The notes: generated by a model not told the origin, from the letters alone. A stretch of DNA of 64,000 nt from CAVYTF01 sp963708205 (GCA_963708205.1 OY970196.1:1302001-1366000); one strand, 5' to 3'. Shown: positions 15,744 to 25,751, numbered from the stretch's first letter. Translations and numbers: made by a program.

Positions 15744-18155
15744 TTATTCTATCACCTTTTCTATTCTGGTAAGTTTTCCATCTTTGCTCATTCCTTCAAG
15801 CACCACGCGAAAAGAATTGGTAACATCATTATTATAAAATTCAAAACGCACAATGTGCTTCTCATTATTTGTAAAAATCATCGGGTTCCAGTATAATGTT
15901 GAGCGCAGATCTGCAGCTTCATTTTTTTCATCGAAGGTGCCATAATTAGGAGAATAAAATTCTTTTACAGCAGAATATCCTGCCACGAATTTATAAGGCA
16001 ATCCTTTTTTCTTTTCATTGGTTTGCTGGTCATTTCCTTTCTTTGTATATACTGCAATTGCACCGCCTGCGCCGCCATCTGCAGTACCAAAAAATGGAGG
16101 ACGAAAGACTTTTACATAAGCAACATCATCCATTGATAAGCTTTGAAGTTGAGACACATCAACTTTCATTTCGTCGAGATAAACATCAGGCGTACTGCCG
16201 CGCCATGTAAGTGTTACGTCGTTTGTGCCGCTGACTGATATTTGTAAGCCGGCAACCTTGCCCTGCAAATAAGTAAACACGGAAGGAAATGCAAAGGCAG
16301 ATTTATCATCCAAAACATCAAAAGCCACATCATCCATATCTCCGCTGAAAAGTCCGGATGTATAGCGATCATCCATGATTTCCAAAGGAGATTTTGCTCT
16401 TGTTTTTACGGTTACATCTTTCAATGTCAGCCCTTCGCTTAAAGACTTTAACCGCGCTGCCTGCAATGCCAAATATGCATTCCGATAACTTCCTGAAGTA
16501 TCAAACCACATGATATTATTTTCAGGAGTTCTGTCTATAAAAACATGTTTGGAAGAAGGCAACAATCCGTTGTAAAAAGCCACTTCTGTCATGTCTGCCA
16601 TCTTCGGTGTTGGAAATGCATAAAATATTTTCAGCGTATCATAAAACACTAATTCAGGCTTGGAGAATGTTCCGTTTTTTTCAATTGGAATTGTATACGT
16701 TTGCCTGCTGGAATCCTTTGCCATAACAAAAGCAAGCATGTACTTTGCATCGCGCAATTGATCAGGTGTTGCACCGAAAATTTTTCCTGATAAGTTCACA
16801 TAAGTAGCATCATGCGGATATTTTATTTCAGGCAAATTTCCCTGCACAACATTTTGCCAATTGAATCTTCGCCAACCATGCGTAAGCATTACAAGATCTA
16901 AATATTGTTGCGCATTTTTATTATCTGAAAAATAAAAAGAAGGATCATATACTGCGCCGTGCAAATCTCCTGTGAGCAATAAATGCGAAATAATATTATC
17001 GCTTGAGTCGCTGCTAATCCCTGCATCTGTAACTGATACAGAAAGATTAGATTGAATGGAATCAGGCACGTCAATCACTAAAACATTTCGTTGTCTTTTA
17101 GATAAACCCAAAACGCTGAAACCTACTTCCGGTGCAAATTCTGCATCATGATTATTGACGAATGTGATTCGTTCTGCAAGTGGTTGCCAGTTTTTATCGA
17201 AAACAGTTATTTGTAAAACGCCGGTTGGTAATTGCGCAACCGGAATATAACCTGAAACACTTTCTCCAACAAGGTTGATGTTTGCCATATAGACCAATTG
17301 CTGTTGCAATGTGGCAATGATATGCAGTTGCTTTAAATTCTCATCAACATTTTCTGAACGCGTAACTATAAACTTTCTGCTGCTATCTTCAATATCGCTG
17401 ATCTCCAAATTAACGCCACTGCTTTTTGCAGCAGGCAATGTAGTTTGATGCAGATTTTTTTGTTCATCAAACCATTTGGCAGTATAGGTTTCATTTGCTT
17501 CCGGTTGTAAAAAGAAAAAGCCCATCCCATCATGCATTGCTTTGAAAGAATCGACCAACAAACCTTTGCTGTTAATAATTCCGCCGCGCACTTTCACCGG
17601 TCTTCCAAATTGGTCGTTTGCTTTGAACGCAATTTTATTTTTCAGACCTTCAATGGCATCGCCACCTTCAGGAAAAAATTGTATCGAAGAAATGATCGTT
17701 GGTAAATTATTTTGAGTAGAACTTTTTTGAATGATGTGAATATTTTTATTGTAAAGAAATGCTGAGTCGAAATTCAACATCCAGCTTGTATAAGCTCTTA
17801 CATGAATTGTTGTGCCGGAAAAATTTGATGGAATTTCAAACTGACCTCTTGCAGATGCTTCTATAATTGGCGTTGTTGTGTGGTATAAAATATTTCCATC
17901 ATCATCAGTCCAATCAACATAAAAATTTTTGCTTGCGCCAGCCGGGTATATTCCCTGCATCAAATAAGCTTTAAACCAAATGGTTTCGCCGGGCGAATAA
18001 GCAGGTTTATCAAATTGAAGATATGCCCGCTCAGGTTGAAAAACATTCGCATAAATGCTTAAAACAGAATCTATTCTTTGCGCTGAAATTTTATTACAAA
18101 TAAAAAAAATAAATAGTGCGGAAAAAATCGACTTAATAAAAATTCTCATTCTCAT
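15744..18155 (-). CDS. Secreted MG2-domain protein with TonB-plug-like C-terminal domain
   Basis: This is an 803-residue exported protein with an N-terminal signal peptide (FSALFIFFICNKISA, cleavage near residue 25). The next part has the macroglobulin MG2-type opening FQPERAYLQFDKPAYSPGET with WFKAYLMQG, and several beta-sandwich repeats follow. The C-terminal third resembles the plug domain of TonB-dependent receptors: SVFTYLQGKVAGLQISVSG, TLTWRGSTPDVYLDEM and GGAGGAIAVYTKKG. There is no beta-barrel. Such plug-bearing MG2 proteins are common in Bacteroidota but their role is not established; a function at the outer membrane or periplasm is inferred. It is followed convergently by thiL after 4 bp. 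Confidence 0.8.
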   Translation of the reverse strand: MRMRIFIKSIFSALFIFFICNKISAQRIDSVLSIYANVFQPERAYLQFDKPAYSPGETIWFKAYLMQGIYPAGASKNFYVDWTDDDGNILYHTTTPIIEASARGQFEIPSNFSGTTIHVRAYTSWMLNFDSAFLYNKNIHIIQKSSTQNNLPTIISSIQFFPEGGDAIEGLKNKIAFKANDQFGRPVKVRGGIINSKGLLVDSFKAMHDGMGFFFLQPEANETYTAKWFDEQKNLHQTTLPAAKSSGVNLEISDIEDSSRKFIVTRSENVDENLKQLHIIATLQQQLVYMANINLVGESVSGYIPVAQLPTGVLQITVFDKNWQPLAERITFVNNHDAEFAPEVGFSVLGLSKRQRNVLVIDVPDSIQSNLSVSVTDAGISSDSSDNIISHLLLTGDLHGAVYDPSFYFSDNKNAQQYLDLVMLTHGWRRFNWQNVVQGNLPEIKYPHDATYVNLSGKIFGATPDQLRDAKYMLAFVMAKDSSRQTYTIPIEKNGTFSKPELVFYDTLKIFYAFPTPKMADMTEVAFYNGLLPSSKHVFIDRTPENNIMWFDTSGSYRNAYLALQAARLKSLSEGLTLKDVTVKTRAKSPLEIMDDRYTSGLFSGDMDDVAFDVLDDKSAFAFPSVFTYLQGKVAGLQISVSGTNDVTLTWRGSTPDVYLDEMKVDVSQLQSLSMDDVAYVKVFRPPFFGTADGGAGGAIAVYTKKGNDQQTNEKKKGLPYKFVAGYSAVKEFYSPNYGTFDEKNEAADLRSTLYWNPMIFTNNEKHIVRFEFYNNDVTNSFRVVLEGMSKDGKLTRIEKVIE

Positions 18156-18229
18156 TTAAAAGTTGCAGGCAAATTACATTATAAAATAAAAAGCAAATAA
18201 ATCTTAACAAATAGAAAAGAAAAAGATAC

Positions 18230-20344
18230 TTATAAAAATAAATGATACACTGCAAAGCTCATCAGGTAAGCCAATGCGGTCATGTATATAAATTGAAATG
18301 CCGGCCATTTCCAGCTTCGTGTTTCTCTTTTTACAACTGCAAGTGTGCTCATGCATTGCATTGCCAAAACATAAAAAACCATCAGCGACAATGCTGTGGG
18401 CAAAGTATAGACTTTAGTGCCATCATCACGCGTTGCGCTTTGCATTTTTTGTTTTAATGTGGCATTATCTTTTTCTTCAACGCTGTAAAGTGTTGCCATA
18501 GTTCCTACAAAAACTTCACGCGCTGCGAAAGATGTAATTAGTGCAATGCCGATTTTCCAATCGAATCCCAAAGGCTTTATCGCAGGCTCAATTGCTTTGC
18601 CTAAAATACCTGCATAAGAGTTTTGTAATTTCTTTGAATGATATTCTTTTGTGTTGATACTTTGCTGCGCGATGTTATTAGTATTTTTTTGTTGAGCATT
18701 ATAATCAGCATCAACTTTATTCATTCTTTCCGAAGGACCATAACTGCTGAGAAACCAAAGCAGCATGCTTATTACAATGATCACTCGACCTGCATCAACT
18801 ACAAAAATTTTTGCTTTTTGCACCATTGTTATCGCTGCATTTTTCCAGCGTGGCGCGCGATACACAGGCAATTCAAGAATAAAAAAACTTTTTTCTTTTA
18901 TGTTGATGAGAAACTTTAAAACATAACTTACTATCAACGCCATCACAGTTCCTAAAAGATACAAAGCCATCATCACCAAACCCTGCAAACTTAAAAAACC
19001 AAAATAATATTTAGCAGGAACAACCAACGCAAGAAGAATCGTGTAAACAGGCAACCGTGCGCTGCAACTCATTAAAGGCGTAACAAGAATTGTAAGCAAT
19101 CTTTCTTTTTTATTTTCAATATTTCTGGCACTCATAATTGCGGGCACAGCACACGCAAACCCGCTGATCATAGGCATTACGCTCTTTCCGTTCAAGCCCA
19201 CTTTGCGCATTAATTTATCACTCAAAAAACTTATGCGCGCCATATATCCGGTGTCTTCAAGTATTGTTATCAATCCAAATAATATCATTATTTGCGGAAC
19301 AAAAACCATGATGCCACTTAAGCCCGCAAGCAATCCATTCACCAATAAATTACTCCACCAAACTTGCGGAAGCCATGCATTTAAGATCGTTGAAAGTTGC
19401 GCAAAGCTCCATTGAATCGCATTCATCGGATATTGCGCAAGCCAAAAAATACTTTGAAATAAAAAGAAAAGAACAAGCAATAAAATAATATAACCCCAAA
19501 ATCTATCGAGAAAAATATCATCTAACTTTTCTGTAAATAATTTTTTTTGCAAAATGTCCGGCTCAACAACATTTTTTTGCATCACTTGTTTTATACGTGT
19601 GTATCGCTGCACAATTTCATCAGCTTGCGTTTTGGTAGGATTGAATCTTGTATCAATTTCTATCTGCTCAATGTCATTCTGAAAATTTTGTGCAAGTGGA
19701 AAACTTTCATGATTGATGAGATAATGTATGCTTGCATAATCGCTCAATGCAGGAAATAATTGTTGTACTTTATCTATTGAAACGGAAGCAAGATTTTTGT
19801 TTATAATAAAATCTTTTTTCTGCGGATGAAATTGTTTTGCAGTTTGTGCCAATGTTTTTTTCAACTGCAACATCCCTTTATTTTTTCTTGGATTTACTGG
19901 AATTATCGGCACACCCAATTCTCTTTCAAGTCCGGCAACATCTATTTCAATTCCTTTTTTTGCCGCAAGATCAACCATCGTCAAAGCCACGACCACAGGA
20001 TGTTTCAGGTCAATGATCTGGCTGCAGAATAATAAATTTCTTTTTAAATTACTTGCATCAGCGATCAACAAAATAATTTCAGGTTTTAATTCATCAGCGT
20101 CCATCAATACTTTATACGCAACCCATTCATCTCCCCGCCGCGGATATAAACTATATGTTCCCGGAAGATCTATAAGCGTTGAAGAAAGCCCGGGTTCAAG
20201 CTGGCAAAAACCTGTTTTTTTATCAACAGTAACTCCCGGAAAATTTCCTACTTTTTGATTTAAACCTGTGAGCGAATTAAACAAAGAAGTTTTGCCACTG
20301 TTGGGATTGCCAACAAGCGCAATATGAATATTATGGTCGCGCAA
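18230..20344 (-). CDS. feoB: Ferrous iron transport protein B
   Basis: This 704-residue Fe2+ transporter has a cytoplasmic GTPase domain (G1 GNPNSGKT at residues 12-19, G3 DLPG at 59-62, TMVDLAAKKG as G4) and then two Gate/Nucleoside-recognition membrane blocks with the core Cys motif FACAVPAIMSAR and SCSARLPVYTIL. The start must be the TTG at 20342-20344: an in-frame TGA lies 6 bp upstream, and no ATG occurs before the G1 motif. A short overlapping ATG frame of nine codons (20360 to 20331) crosses the start and might act as a leader. FeoA is neither fused nor adjacent, although Bacteroidota often carry it with FeoB. It is a single-gene unit on the minus strand. Confidence 0.95.
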   Translation of the reverse strand: MRDHNIHIALVGNPNSGKTSLFNSLTGLNQKVGNFPGVTVDKKTGFCQLEPGLSSTLIDLPGTYSLYPRRGDEWVAYKVLMDADELKPEIILLIADASNLKRNLLFCSQIIDLKHPVVVALTMVDLAAKKGIEIDVAGLERELGVPIIPVNPRKNKGMLQLKKTLAQTAKQFHPQKKDFIINKNLASVSIDKVQQLFPALSDYASIHYLINHESFPLAQNFQNDIEQIEIDTRFNPTKTQADEIVQRYTRIKQVMQKNVVEPDILQKKLFTEKLDDIFLDRFWGYIILLLVLFFLFQSIFWLAQYPMNAIQWSFAQLSTILNAWLPQVWWSNLLVNGLLAGLSGIMVFVPQIMILFGLITILEDTGYMARISFLSDKLMRKVGLNGKSVMPMISGFACAVPAIMSARNIENKKERLLTILVTPLMSCSARLPVYTILLALVVPAKYYFGFLSLQGLVMMALYLLGTVMALIVSYVLKFLINIKEKSFFILELPVYRAPRWKNAAITMVQKAKIFVVDAGRVIIVISMLLWFLSSYGPSERMNKVDADYNAQQKNTNNIAQQSINTKEYHSKKLQNSYAGILGKAIEPAIKPLGFDWKIGIALITSFAAREVFVGTMATLYSVEEKDNATLKQKMQSATRDDGTKVYTLPTALSLMVFYVLAMQCMSTLAVVKRETRSWKWPAFQFIYMTALAYLMSFAVYHLFL

Positions 20345-20473
20345 TAACTTTCATTTTCATCGTCAAAAGTAGTAGCAATAAACGCCGAAGCATTACGAGA
20401 TTGGGAGATTTGAAAACGAAGAAAGGTTAAAAAATAAAAAGCTGATTGTAAGAATTTCGATTTTTTATTTCTC

Positions 20474-21253
20474 TCAAAAAGTATTTTTATTATTAATTAT
20501 ACCAAGCAATTCTTCATGTATTTTTCCGTTAGTTGCTATAATGCCCGGCCTGTAAGGATTATAAGTATTGCCAATAATGTCCGTTACCTTTCCACCAGCT
20601 TCTTCTACAATTAAAAATCCTGCAGCACTATCCCAAGCCTGCAATTTATGTTCGTAAAAACCATCGAATCTACCACATGCAACCCAGCAAAGATCAAGTG
20701 CTGCACTTCCTAATCTTCGCACCGGAATTCCTTTGCGGATAAGCTTTTCGAAAACCTGCAGCGGACCATTTTCTGCATCTAAATAAGTGTATGGAAAACC
20801 TGTGACAAGACAACTTTTTTCGACTTCATCTTTTTTACTTACATAAATTATCTGCTCATTTAAAGTAGCTCCAAAACCACTTTGAGCAAAAAACATTTCA
20901 TTCATAAAAGGGTTATAAACCGCGCCCATTATCATTTTTCCATTCTGTTCAATGCCAATAGAAACGGCACAAATAGGAATATTGCTCGAGAAATTTATGG
21001 TGCCATCAATTGGGTCAATGATCCATTTATAAGATGAATCCATTTTAATTTCTCCGGCTTCTTCACTCAAAATAAAATGATCAGGATAGTTAGATTTGAT
21101 AACAGAAAAAATTGCTTTTTCAGAAGCATGGTCTGCTTCTGTAACAGGATTATTAATGCCTTCTTTGTTGAAAATTTTATAATCAGTATTAAAATATTTT
21201 CGCAGTTCTGCAGCACCTGCTTCGGTTGCCTGTAAAAGAGTTTGCTTTAACAT
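20474..21253 (-). CDS. suhB: Inositol monophosphatase family protein
   Basis: This 259-residue protein has all metal-binding blocks of the lithium-sensitive phosphatase family: SEEAGE with Glu64/Glu65, DPIDGTINF at residues 80-88, and WDSAAGFLIVEEAGG near residue 212. Members hydrolyse inositol phosphates or similar sugar phosphates, and the E. coli homologue SuhB also affects ribosomal RNA transcription. Which role applies here cannot be told. The -7 element TATCTTTG on the same strand ends six bases before the ATG, so the mRNA is probably leaderless. It is flanked by feoB and the MutS-like gene. Confidence 0.92.
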   Translation of the reverse strand: MLKQTLLQATEAGAAELRKYFNTDYKIFNKEGINNPVTEADHASEKAIFSVIKSNYPDHFILSEEAGEIKMDSSYKWIIDPIDGTINFSSNIPICAVSIGIEQNGKMIMGAVYNPFMNEMFFAQSGFGATLNEQIIYVSKKDEVEKSCLVTGFPYTYLDAENGPLQVFEKLIRKGIPVRRLGSAALDLCWVACGRFDGFYEHKLQAWDSAAGFLIVEEAGGKVTDIIGNTYNPYRPGIIATNGKIHEELLGIINNKNTF

Positions 21254-21258
21254 AACCG

Positions 21259-21266
21259 CAAAGATA
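21259..21266 (-). promoter_or_regulatory. -7 element TATCTTTG of the inositol monophosphatase gene
   Basis: Read on the minus strand this is TATCTTTG, a perfect TAnnTTTG motif. Only five bases separate it from the ATG at 21253, so transcription should begin at or next to the start codon. No -33 TTG is found at normal spacing, which lowers confidence. Confidence 0.45.
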
Positions 21267-21326
21267 AACGCGCGCGCGTGTTATTAAAAGAATGATCGTT
21301 ATTATAAACAAATTGTTCGCAAAAGT

Positions 21327-22637
21327 TTATAAATTATTCAATAGATCAATAACACCTTCGCGTTTTAAAATTAAGTATCCAAGACGATCATTGCTGATTC
21401 CTTCTTTTAAAAAATAACTGAAAACAAGCTCATCATTTTTTATATCAGTTTCAAAATATCTGAACTGTATGTTCGTATATTTTTTCAGCGCATCTCCTAT
21501 TTCATATAAGTGTGTGGAAAGAATAAATAATGCATTCGGCATTTTGCGCAAGCCCTCAATGACAGTGGCACTGCACTTCATAGCGTCCTGCACATTTGTT
21601 CCTTTAAATAATTCGTCAATCAATATCAGCCATTTTTTTCGGTCACTAATTTTTTCAATTGTTTTTTTTATTCTTTGCACTTCATTAAAAAAATAACTTT
21701 CTCCCTGCATAATATTATCCACAACATTTATGTTGCTTAACAAGCCATCAAAAAAAGAAAGCTGCATATTTTCTGCAGGAACGCCAAAGCCAATATGCGC
21801 GAGATAAACAACGATGCCAACTGCTTTTATGAAAGTGCTTTTGCCTGCCATATTTGCTCCTGTAAGAAATAAAAAGTTTTCTTTTTGATCGAGCGAAACA
21901 TTGTATGCCACAGGATCTGCAAGCAAAGGATGATATAAATTTTTTACACTTAAAACAGGATGATCCGTTTCCTGAAAATCTGGAAAGCAAAAATGAAAGT
22001 TGATACATGAAATTGCCATGCTAAAATAAGCATCAAGCTTGCTGCATATCTCAATCAATTCCTGCATCTCTTCTTTGAATTGACGGCGCATAAAATGTCC
22101 TGTCTTTAACGTTTCGCCAATGGATAATTCTTTTTTTTGGGTAATTAATTTTTGAAGAAAAGGTTTATTGATAAGAAGTTGAATTCGGTCGATAATTCTG
22201 ATTAAAAGTGAAGGATTCTTTTCGTCACTTAATCGCTTACATATTTCATTCATACCTTTTAAAAAATCAATACAATGTTTAACGGAATAACGCACCAAAG
22301 AAAAATCCTGCGTGTTAAATATCCGGTACGTATATGCACTGATAACGCTGTCGTTTGAAGGAAGTTCTGCAACAGGCGTGTCAAAAAATTTTTCTATTAC
22401 CATTACAGTTCCATTGGTTATAAGTGCCGGCCACGCTGCGTTTACCGCAATTATTCTTTGAATGGTTTTCTGTGTTTCTGTTATTTTTTTTATATTTTCT
22501 ATCGGGGTATGTAAAAAAAAATGCAACCAATTTTTTCCACCAGAAGTATATGTAAAATTTAGATGATGAAAAAGCGATTGCTCTTCTTCATGCATGAAAA
22601 TGGAAAGATCGTTAAGTATTGTTTTATCTACCTGCAT
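21327..22637 (-). CDS. MutS-like ATPase (MutS domain V protein without mismatch-recognition domain)
   Basis: This 436-residue protein has an ABC-type ATPase domain of the MutS family in its C-terminal half: Walker A TGANMAGKST near residue 260, the Q-loop-like region FFDGLLSNINVVDNIMQGES, Walker B WLILIDELFKGTN and the STHLYEIG H-loop. The N-terminal half is helical and resembles the MutS lever/clamp, but the mismatch-reading domain I and connector domain II are absent, so it is not a standard MutS. Such short MutS homologues are common in Bacteroidota and their role is unclear. It lies 26 bp downstream of pyrC on the same strand. Confidence 0.85.
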   Translation of the reverse strand: MQVDKTILNDLSIFMHEEEQSLFHHLNFTYTSGGKNWLHFFLHTPIENIKKITETQKTIQRIIAVNAAWPALITNGTVMVIEKFFDTPVAELPSNDSVISAYTYRIFNTQDFSLVRYSVKHCIDFLKGMNEICKRLSDEKNPSLLIRIIDRIQLLINKPFLQKLITQKKELSIGETLKTGHFMRRQFKEEMQELIEICSKLDAYFSMAISCINFHFCFPDFQETDHPVLSVKNLYHPLLADPVAYNVSLDQKENFLFLTGANMAGKSTFIKAVGIVVYLAHIGFGVPAENMQLSFFDGLLSNINVVDNIMQGESYFFNEVQRIKKTIEKISDRKKWLILIDELFKGTNVQDAMKCSATVIEGLRKMPNALFILSTHLYEIGDALKKYTNIQFRYFETDIKNDELVFSYFLKEGISNDRLGYLILKREGVIDLLNNL

Positions 22638-22663
22638 AATATTTCAGAAAAAGAATTTTCAAG

Positions 22664-24004
22664 CTAATCTCTTTCAAACTTTAATCGCATTCCTTTAATA
22701 GATTCATCAAACACACCATTTTCATAAACTAAATTTCCGTTTACAAATGTGTGTGTTATGCTTGCCGGAAAAACAAAATTTTCCAATGGACTCCAGCCAC
22801 ATTTATATAAAATATTTTCTTTTAAAACGGTGTACGATTTATTCATATCAATTAAAACAAGATCGGCAAAATATCCTTCACGAATAAAACCTCTTTCTTT
22901 TATTTGGAAACATTTTGCTACGGCATGACTCATTTTTTCAACAAGTTTTTGCAAAGAAATTTTTCCTTCATTTACATAATGCAACATCAACATTAATGAA
23001 TGCTGCACCAAAGGCAAGCCCGCATGTGCTTTTTCATAAGGTTCATTTTTTTCACTCCATAAATGGGGCGCATGATCCGTTGCAATAACATCAAGCCTGT
23101 CGTCGAGCAAGGCAGTCCACAAAGCAGCTTTGTTATTTGGAGATTTTATTGCAGGATTACATTTAATTAAATTATCCAATCTTGCATAATCATCACTTGT
23201 AAAATGGAGGTGATGCACACAAACTTCTGCAGTAATTCTTTTTTCTTCTAAAGAAATTAAGTTGGTAAAAAGCTGCAATTCTTTCTCTGTAGAAATATGT
23301 AAAACGTGCAGACGGCTGTTATGCTTTTTTGCAAATTGTATTGCGCGAAAAGACGATTCAAAACAAGCTTCTTCATTGCGTATAATTGGATGATCACTTG
23401 CTTCTAAGATTTGTTTTTGCGCTCTTAATTTTTGAAAATTTTCTTTGATTATTTTTTCATCTTCGCAATGTGTTGCAATTAATAATTCACTTTCAGAAAA
23501 AATTTTATCAAGCGTTAAAGAATTATCAACCAATAAATTTCCTGTTGATGAACCCATGAAAATTTTTATTCCGCATACATCATTTTTCTTTTTATTTGTT
23601 TGCAACACTTCTTCCGAATTATCATTTGATGTTCCCATGAAAAAAGAATAATTCGCTAAAGAATTTTTTTCGGCAATGCTGTATTTTTCTTCCAGCAATT
23701 CTTGTGTAAATGCTGGTGGTACTGTGTTTGGCATTTCCATATAACTTGTTATGCCGCCTGCAACTGCAGCTTTTGCTTCGGTATAAATAGTTGCTTTTTG
23801 TGTAAGTCCCGGTTCACGAAAATGAACCTGGTCATCAATAACACCAGGCAATAAAAATTTATTAGTACCGTTTATTTCTTTTATTTTTTGTTTCAAAGAA
23901 ATGGCAGCAGCTACTTTTTCTATTCTACCATTTCTAATATATACATCACCATGAAAAATATTATCTTCGTTAACTATATCTGTATCTTTTATTAAAAAAT
24001 TCAC
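22664..24004 (-). CDS. pyrC: Dihydroorotase
   Basis: This 446-residue amidohydrolase of the class I dihydroorotase type cyclises carbamoyl-aspartate in pyrimidine synthesis. Motifs are PGVIDDQVHFREPG near residue 55, CGIKIFMGSSTGN with the lysine that is carbamylated in the family, IATHCEDEKII, HVLHIST and ATDHAPH. In the first motif the usual HxH is QxH, so the first zinc-binding His is replaced. I believe this is usual for Bacteroidota dihydroorotases. The start is GTG at 24002-24004, and the N-terminal KDTDIVNEDNIFHGDVYIRN fits the family. The divergent Wzi-type gene starts only 5 bp away, so each gene's promoter must lie in the other's coding region. Confidence 0.93.
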   Translation of the reverse strand: MNFLIKDTDIVNEDNIFHGDVYIRNGRIEKVAAAISLKQKIKEINGTNKFLLPGVIDDQVHFREPGLTQKATIYTEAKAAVAGGITSYMEMPNTVPPAFTQELLEEKYSIAEKNSLANYSFFMGTSNDNSEEVLQTNKKKNDVCGIKIFMGSSTGNLLVDNSLTLDKIFSESELLIATHCEDEKIIKENFQKLRAQKQILEASDHPIIRNEEACFESSFRAIQFAKKHNSRLHVLHISTEKELQLFTNLISLEEKRITAEVCVHHLHFTSDDYARLDNLIKCNPAIKSPNNKAALWTALLDDRLDVIATDHAPHLWSEKNEPYEKAHAGLPLVQHSLMLMLHYVNEGKISLQKLVEKMSHAVAKCFQIKERGFIREGYFADLVLIDMNKSYTVLKENILYKCGWSPLENFVFPASITHTFVNGNLVYENGVFDESIKGMRLKFERD

Positions 24005-24009
24005 TGCTT

Positions 24010-25716
24010 ATGTTTTTTATAAAAAAGAATTTTCTGCAAATTATACAATCTGCTTTCTTTTTAATTCTTTTAAATTTTACTACAAATATTTTTTCTCAAA
24101 CAACATACATTCCGCTTGGTGATAAAGAAAATGATGTGCTGGAAAGGCTTGAAATTAAAACCCGCGTTCCTGATCTTTTTTTTTCAAATGCTAAACCTTA
24201 TTCCCGAAAAGCAGTTGCTGCTGACGCAGAAATGATCGACAGCATGCTTCAGGCAAATCCTAATTATGCTGGTCTTACAAAAGTTGACAGATATAATCTT
24301 GATAATCTTTTGATGGAAAATTCTGACTGGACCAAACCGCGTAATTTTTATTTAAGCAAAAACGGAAGCCAGGGTTTATATAAAACAAAAGACAATCTTG
24401 CTGAGATAAATAATAAGAATTTCTTTCTTGCACTAAATCCAGTGTTGGGTTTTGAAGTTGGCAAAGAAAGCAGCAACAGTAACACTTTATATCAAACATC
24501 TTATGGTTTTACTTTACGCGGAAAAGTTACTCATGCTTTTGGTTTTAATTTTTATGTAGTGAATAATGAAGAGCGTTTCCCGGTTTATATTGATGATTGG
24601 ATATTGACACATAAAGCGGTGCCTGGCGCAGGCAATTTTACAACAACATCAACTGGTTTACTGCCTGATAAAGTTAGCTGGCTTGATGCACGCGGATATG
24701 TTACGGCAAACATTACCAAACATATTGACGTGCAATTTGGTTATGATAAAAATTTTATTGGTGATGGATACAGAAGCCTTTTGCTCAGTGATTTTTCAGC
24801 ACCAACTTTATTTTTAAAAATTGATACGAGGATATGGAAATTTAATTATGAAAATCTTTTTATGGAATTATACACACCGCACAATTCAATGCAAAGCGTG
24901 GGCAACAAATATGCGCGTATGTATGATCTTAGTATCAACATAAATAAATGGCTGAATGTTGGCGCATTTGAAAGCATCATTTTTACACGTAATAATTATT
25001 ATGATATTGCTTATACAATTCCAGTAATGTTTTTGAGGCCTGCAGAATCAAACCAGGGAAGCGGTGATAATGCAAATGTTGGATTTCACGCAAAAGCCAA
25101 TATCAGCGGGCGTTTGCAGCTATATGGACAAATGATGTTAGATGAATTTGTACTCAGCGATTTTGCGAGCAGCAATGGTTACTGGGATAACAAACAAGGC
25201 TACCAGCTTGGTTTGAAATATGCTGATGCATTTGGTTTAAAAAATGTTGATCTGCAGGCAGAGTTCGATGAAGTAAGACCTTATAGTTATTCGCATTTTG
25301 ACAGCACAGATAATTACACGCATTATAATCAACCTTTGGCTCATCCGCTGGGCGCAAACTTTAAAGAATTTATTGGTATAATAAAAGCGCAACCTTTACC
25401 GCGATTATATATTAATGTTACTGCCATCCATTATTTTCAGGGCTTGGATAGTGCAGGTTTAGATTTCGGTTCAAATCCTTTTATTACTTATAATAATCGT
25501 GTGCGAAATTTTGGAATATATATCGGAGATGGAGATCGTGCAACTGCAAATATTTTTTCAGCAACTGTTTCTTATGAATTAAAAGAAAATATGTTCTTTG
25601 ATATTTCAGGTTTTTATCGCACATATAATTTAGGAATTGAAGGAACAAAAAATACTACAAGCCTTGTGAACATTGGCTTTCGCTGGAATTTTGCAAGACA
25701 GGAATATAATTTTTAA
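24010..25716 (+). CDS. Wzi-type capsule assembly outer-membrane protein, paralogue 1
   Basis: This 568-residue exported protein begins with a signal peptide (FFLILLNFTTNIFSQ) and is predicted to be a beta-barrel rich in aromatic alternating strands. The segment FGYDKNFIGDGYRSLLLSDF (near residue 240) resembles the conserved block of the Wzi capsule-assembly family, which binds capsular polysaccharide at the outer membrane. The C-terminus (NIGFRWNFARQEYNF) ends in an aromatic residue, as barrel proteins do. The next gene is a clear paralogue that starts 35 bp later. Function is inferred from family resemblance only. It starts 5 bp from the divergent pyrC, with a near-match TATCTTTT just upstream inside pyrC. 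Confidence 0.65.
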   Translation: MFFIKKNFLQIIQSAFFLILLNFTTNIFSQTTYIPLGDKENDVLERLEIKTRVPDLFFSNAKPYSRKAVAADAEMIDSMLQANPNYAGLTKVDRYNLDNLLMENSDWTKPRNFYLSKNGSQGLYKTKDNLAEINNKNFFLALNPVLGFEVGKESSNSNTLYQTSYGFTLRGKVTHAFGFNFYVVNNEERFPVYIDDWILTHKAVPGAGNFTTTSTGLLPDKVSWLDARGYVTANITKHIDVQFGYDKNFIGDGYRSLLLSDFSAPTLFLKIDTRIWKFNYENLFMELYTPHNSMQSVGNKYARMYDLSININKWLNVGAFESIIFTRNNYYDIAYTIPVMFLRPAESNQGSGDNANVGFHAKANISGRLQLYGQMMLDEFVLSDFASSNGYWDNKQGYQLGLKYADAFGLKNVDLQAEFDEVRPYSYSHFDSTDNYTHYNQPLAHPLGANFKEFIGIIKAQPLPRLYINVTAIHYFQGLDSAGLDFGSNPFITYNNRVRNFGIYIGDGDRATANIFSATVSYELKENMFFDISGFYRTYNLGIEGTKNTTSLVNIGFRWNFARQEYNF

Positions 25717-25751
25717 AAATTAAGTTTAAAAAAATTACAATCAATCTGACT

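Noticed and set aside
18230..20344. feoB as a pseudogene because it lacks an ATG
   Set aside because: The coding frame is complete with all GTPase and gate motifs, and TTG is an accepted start.
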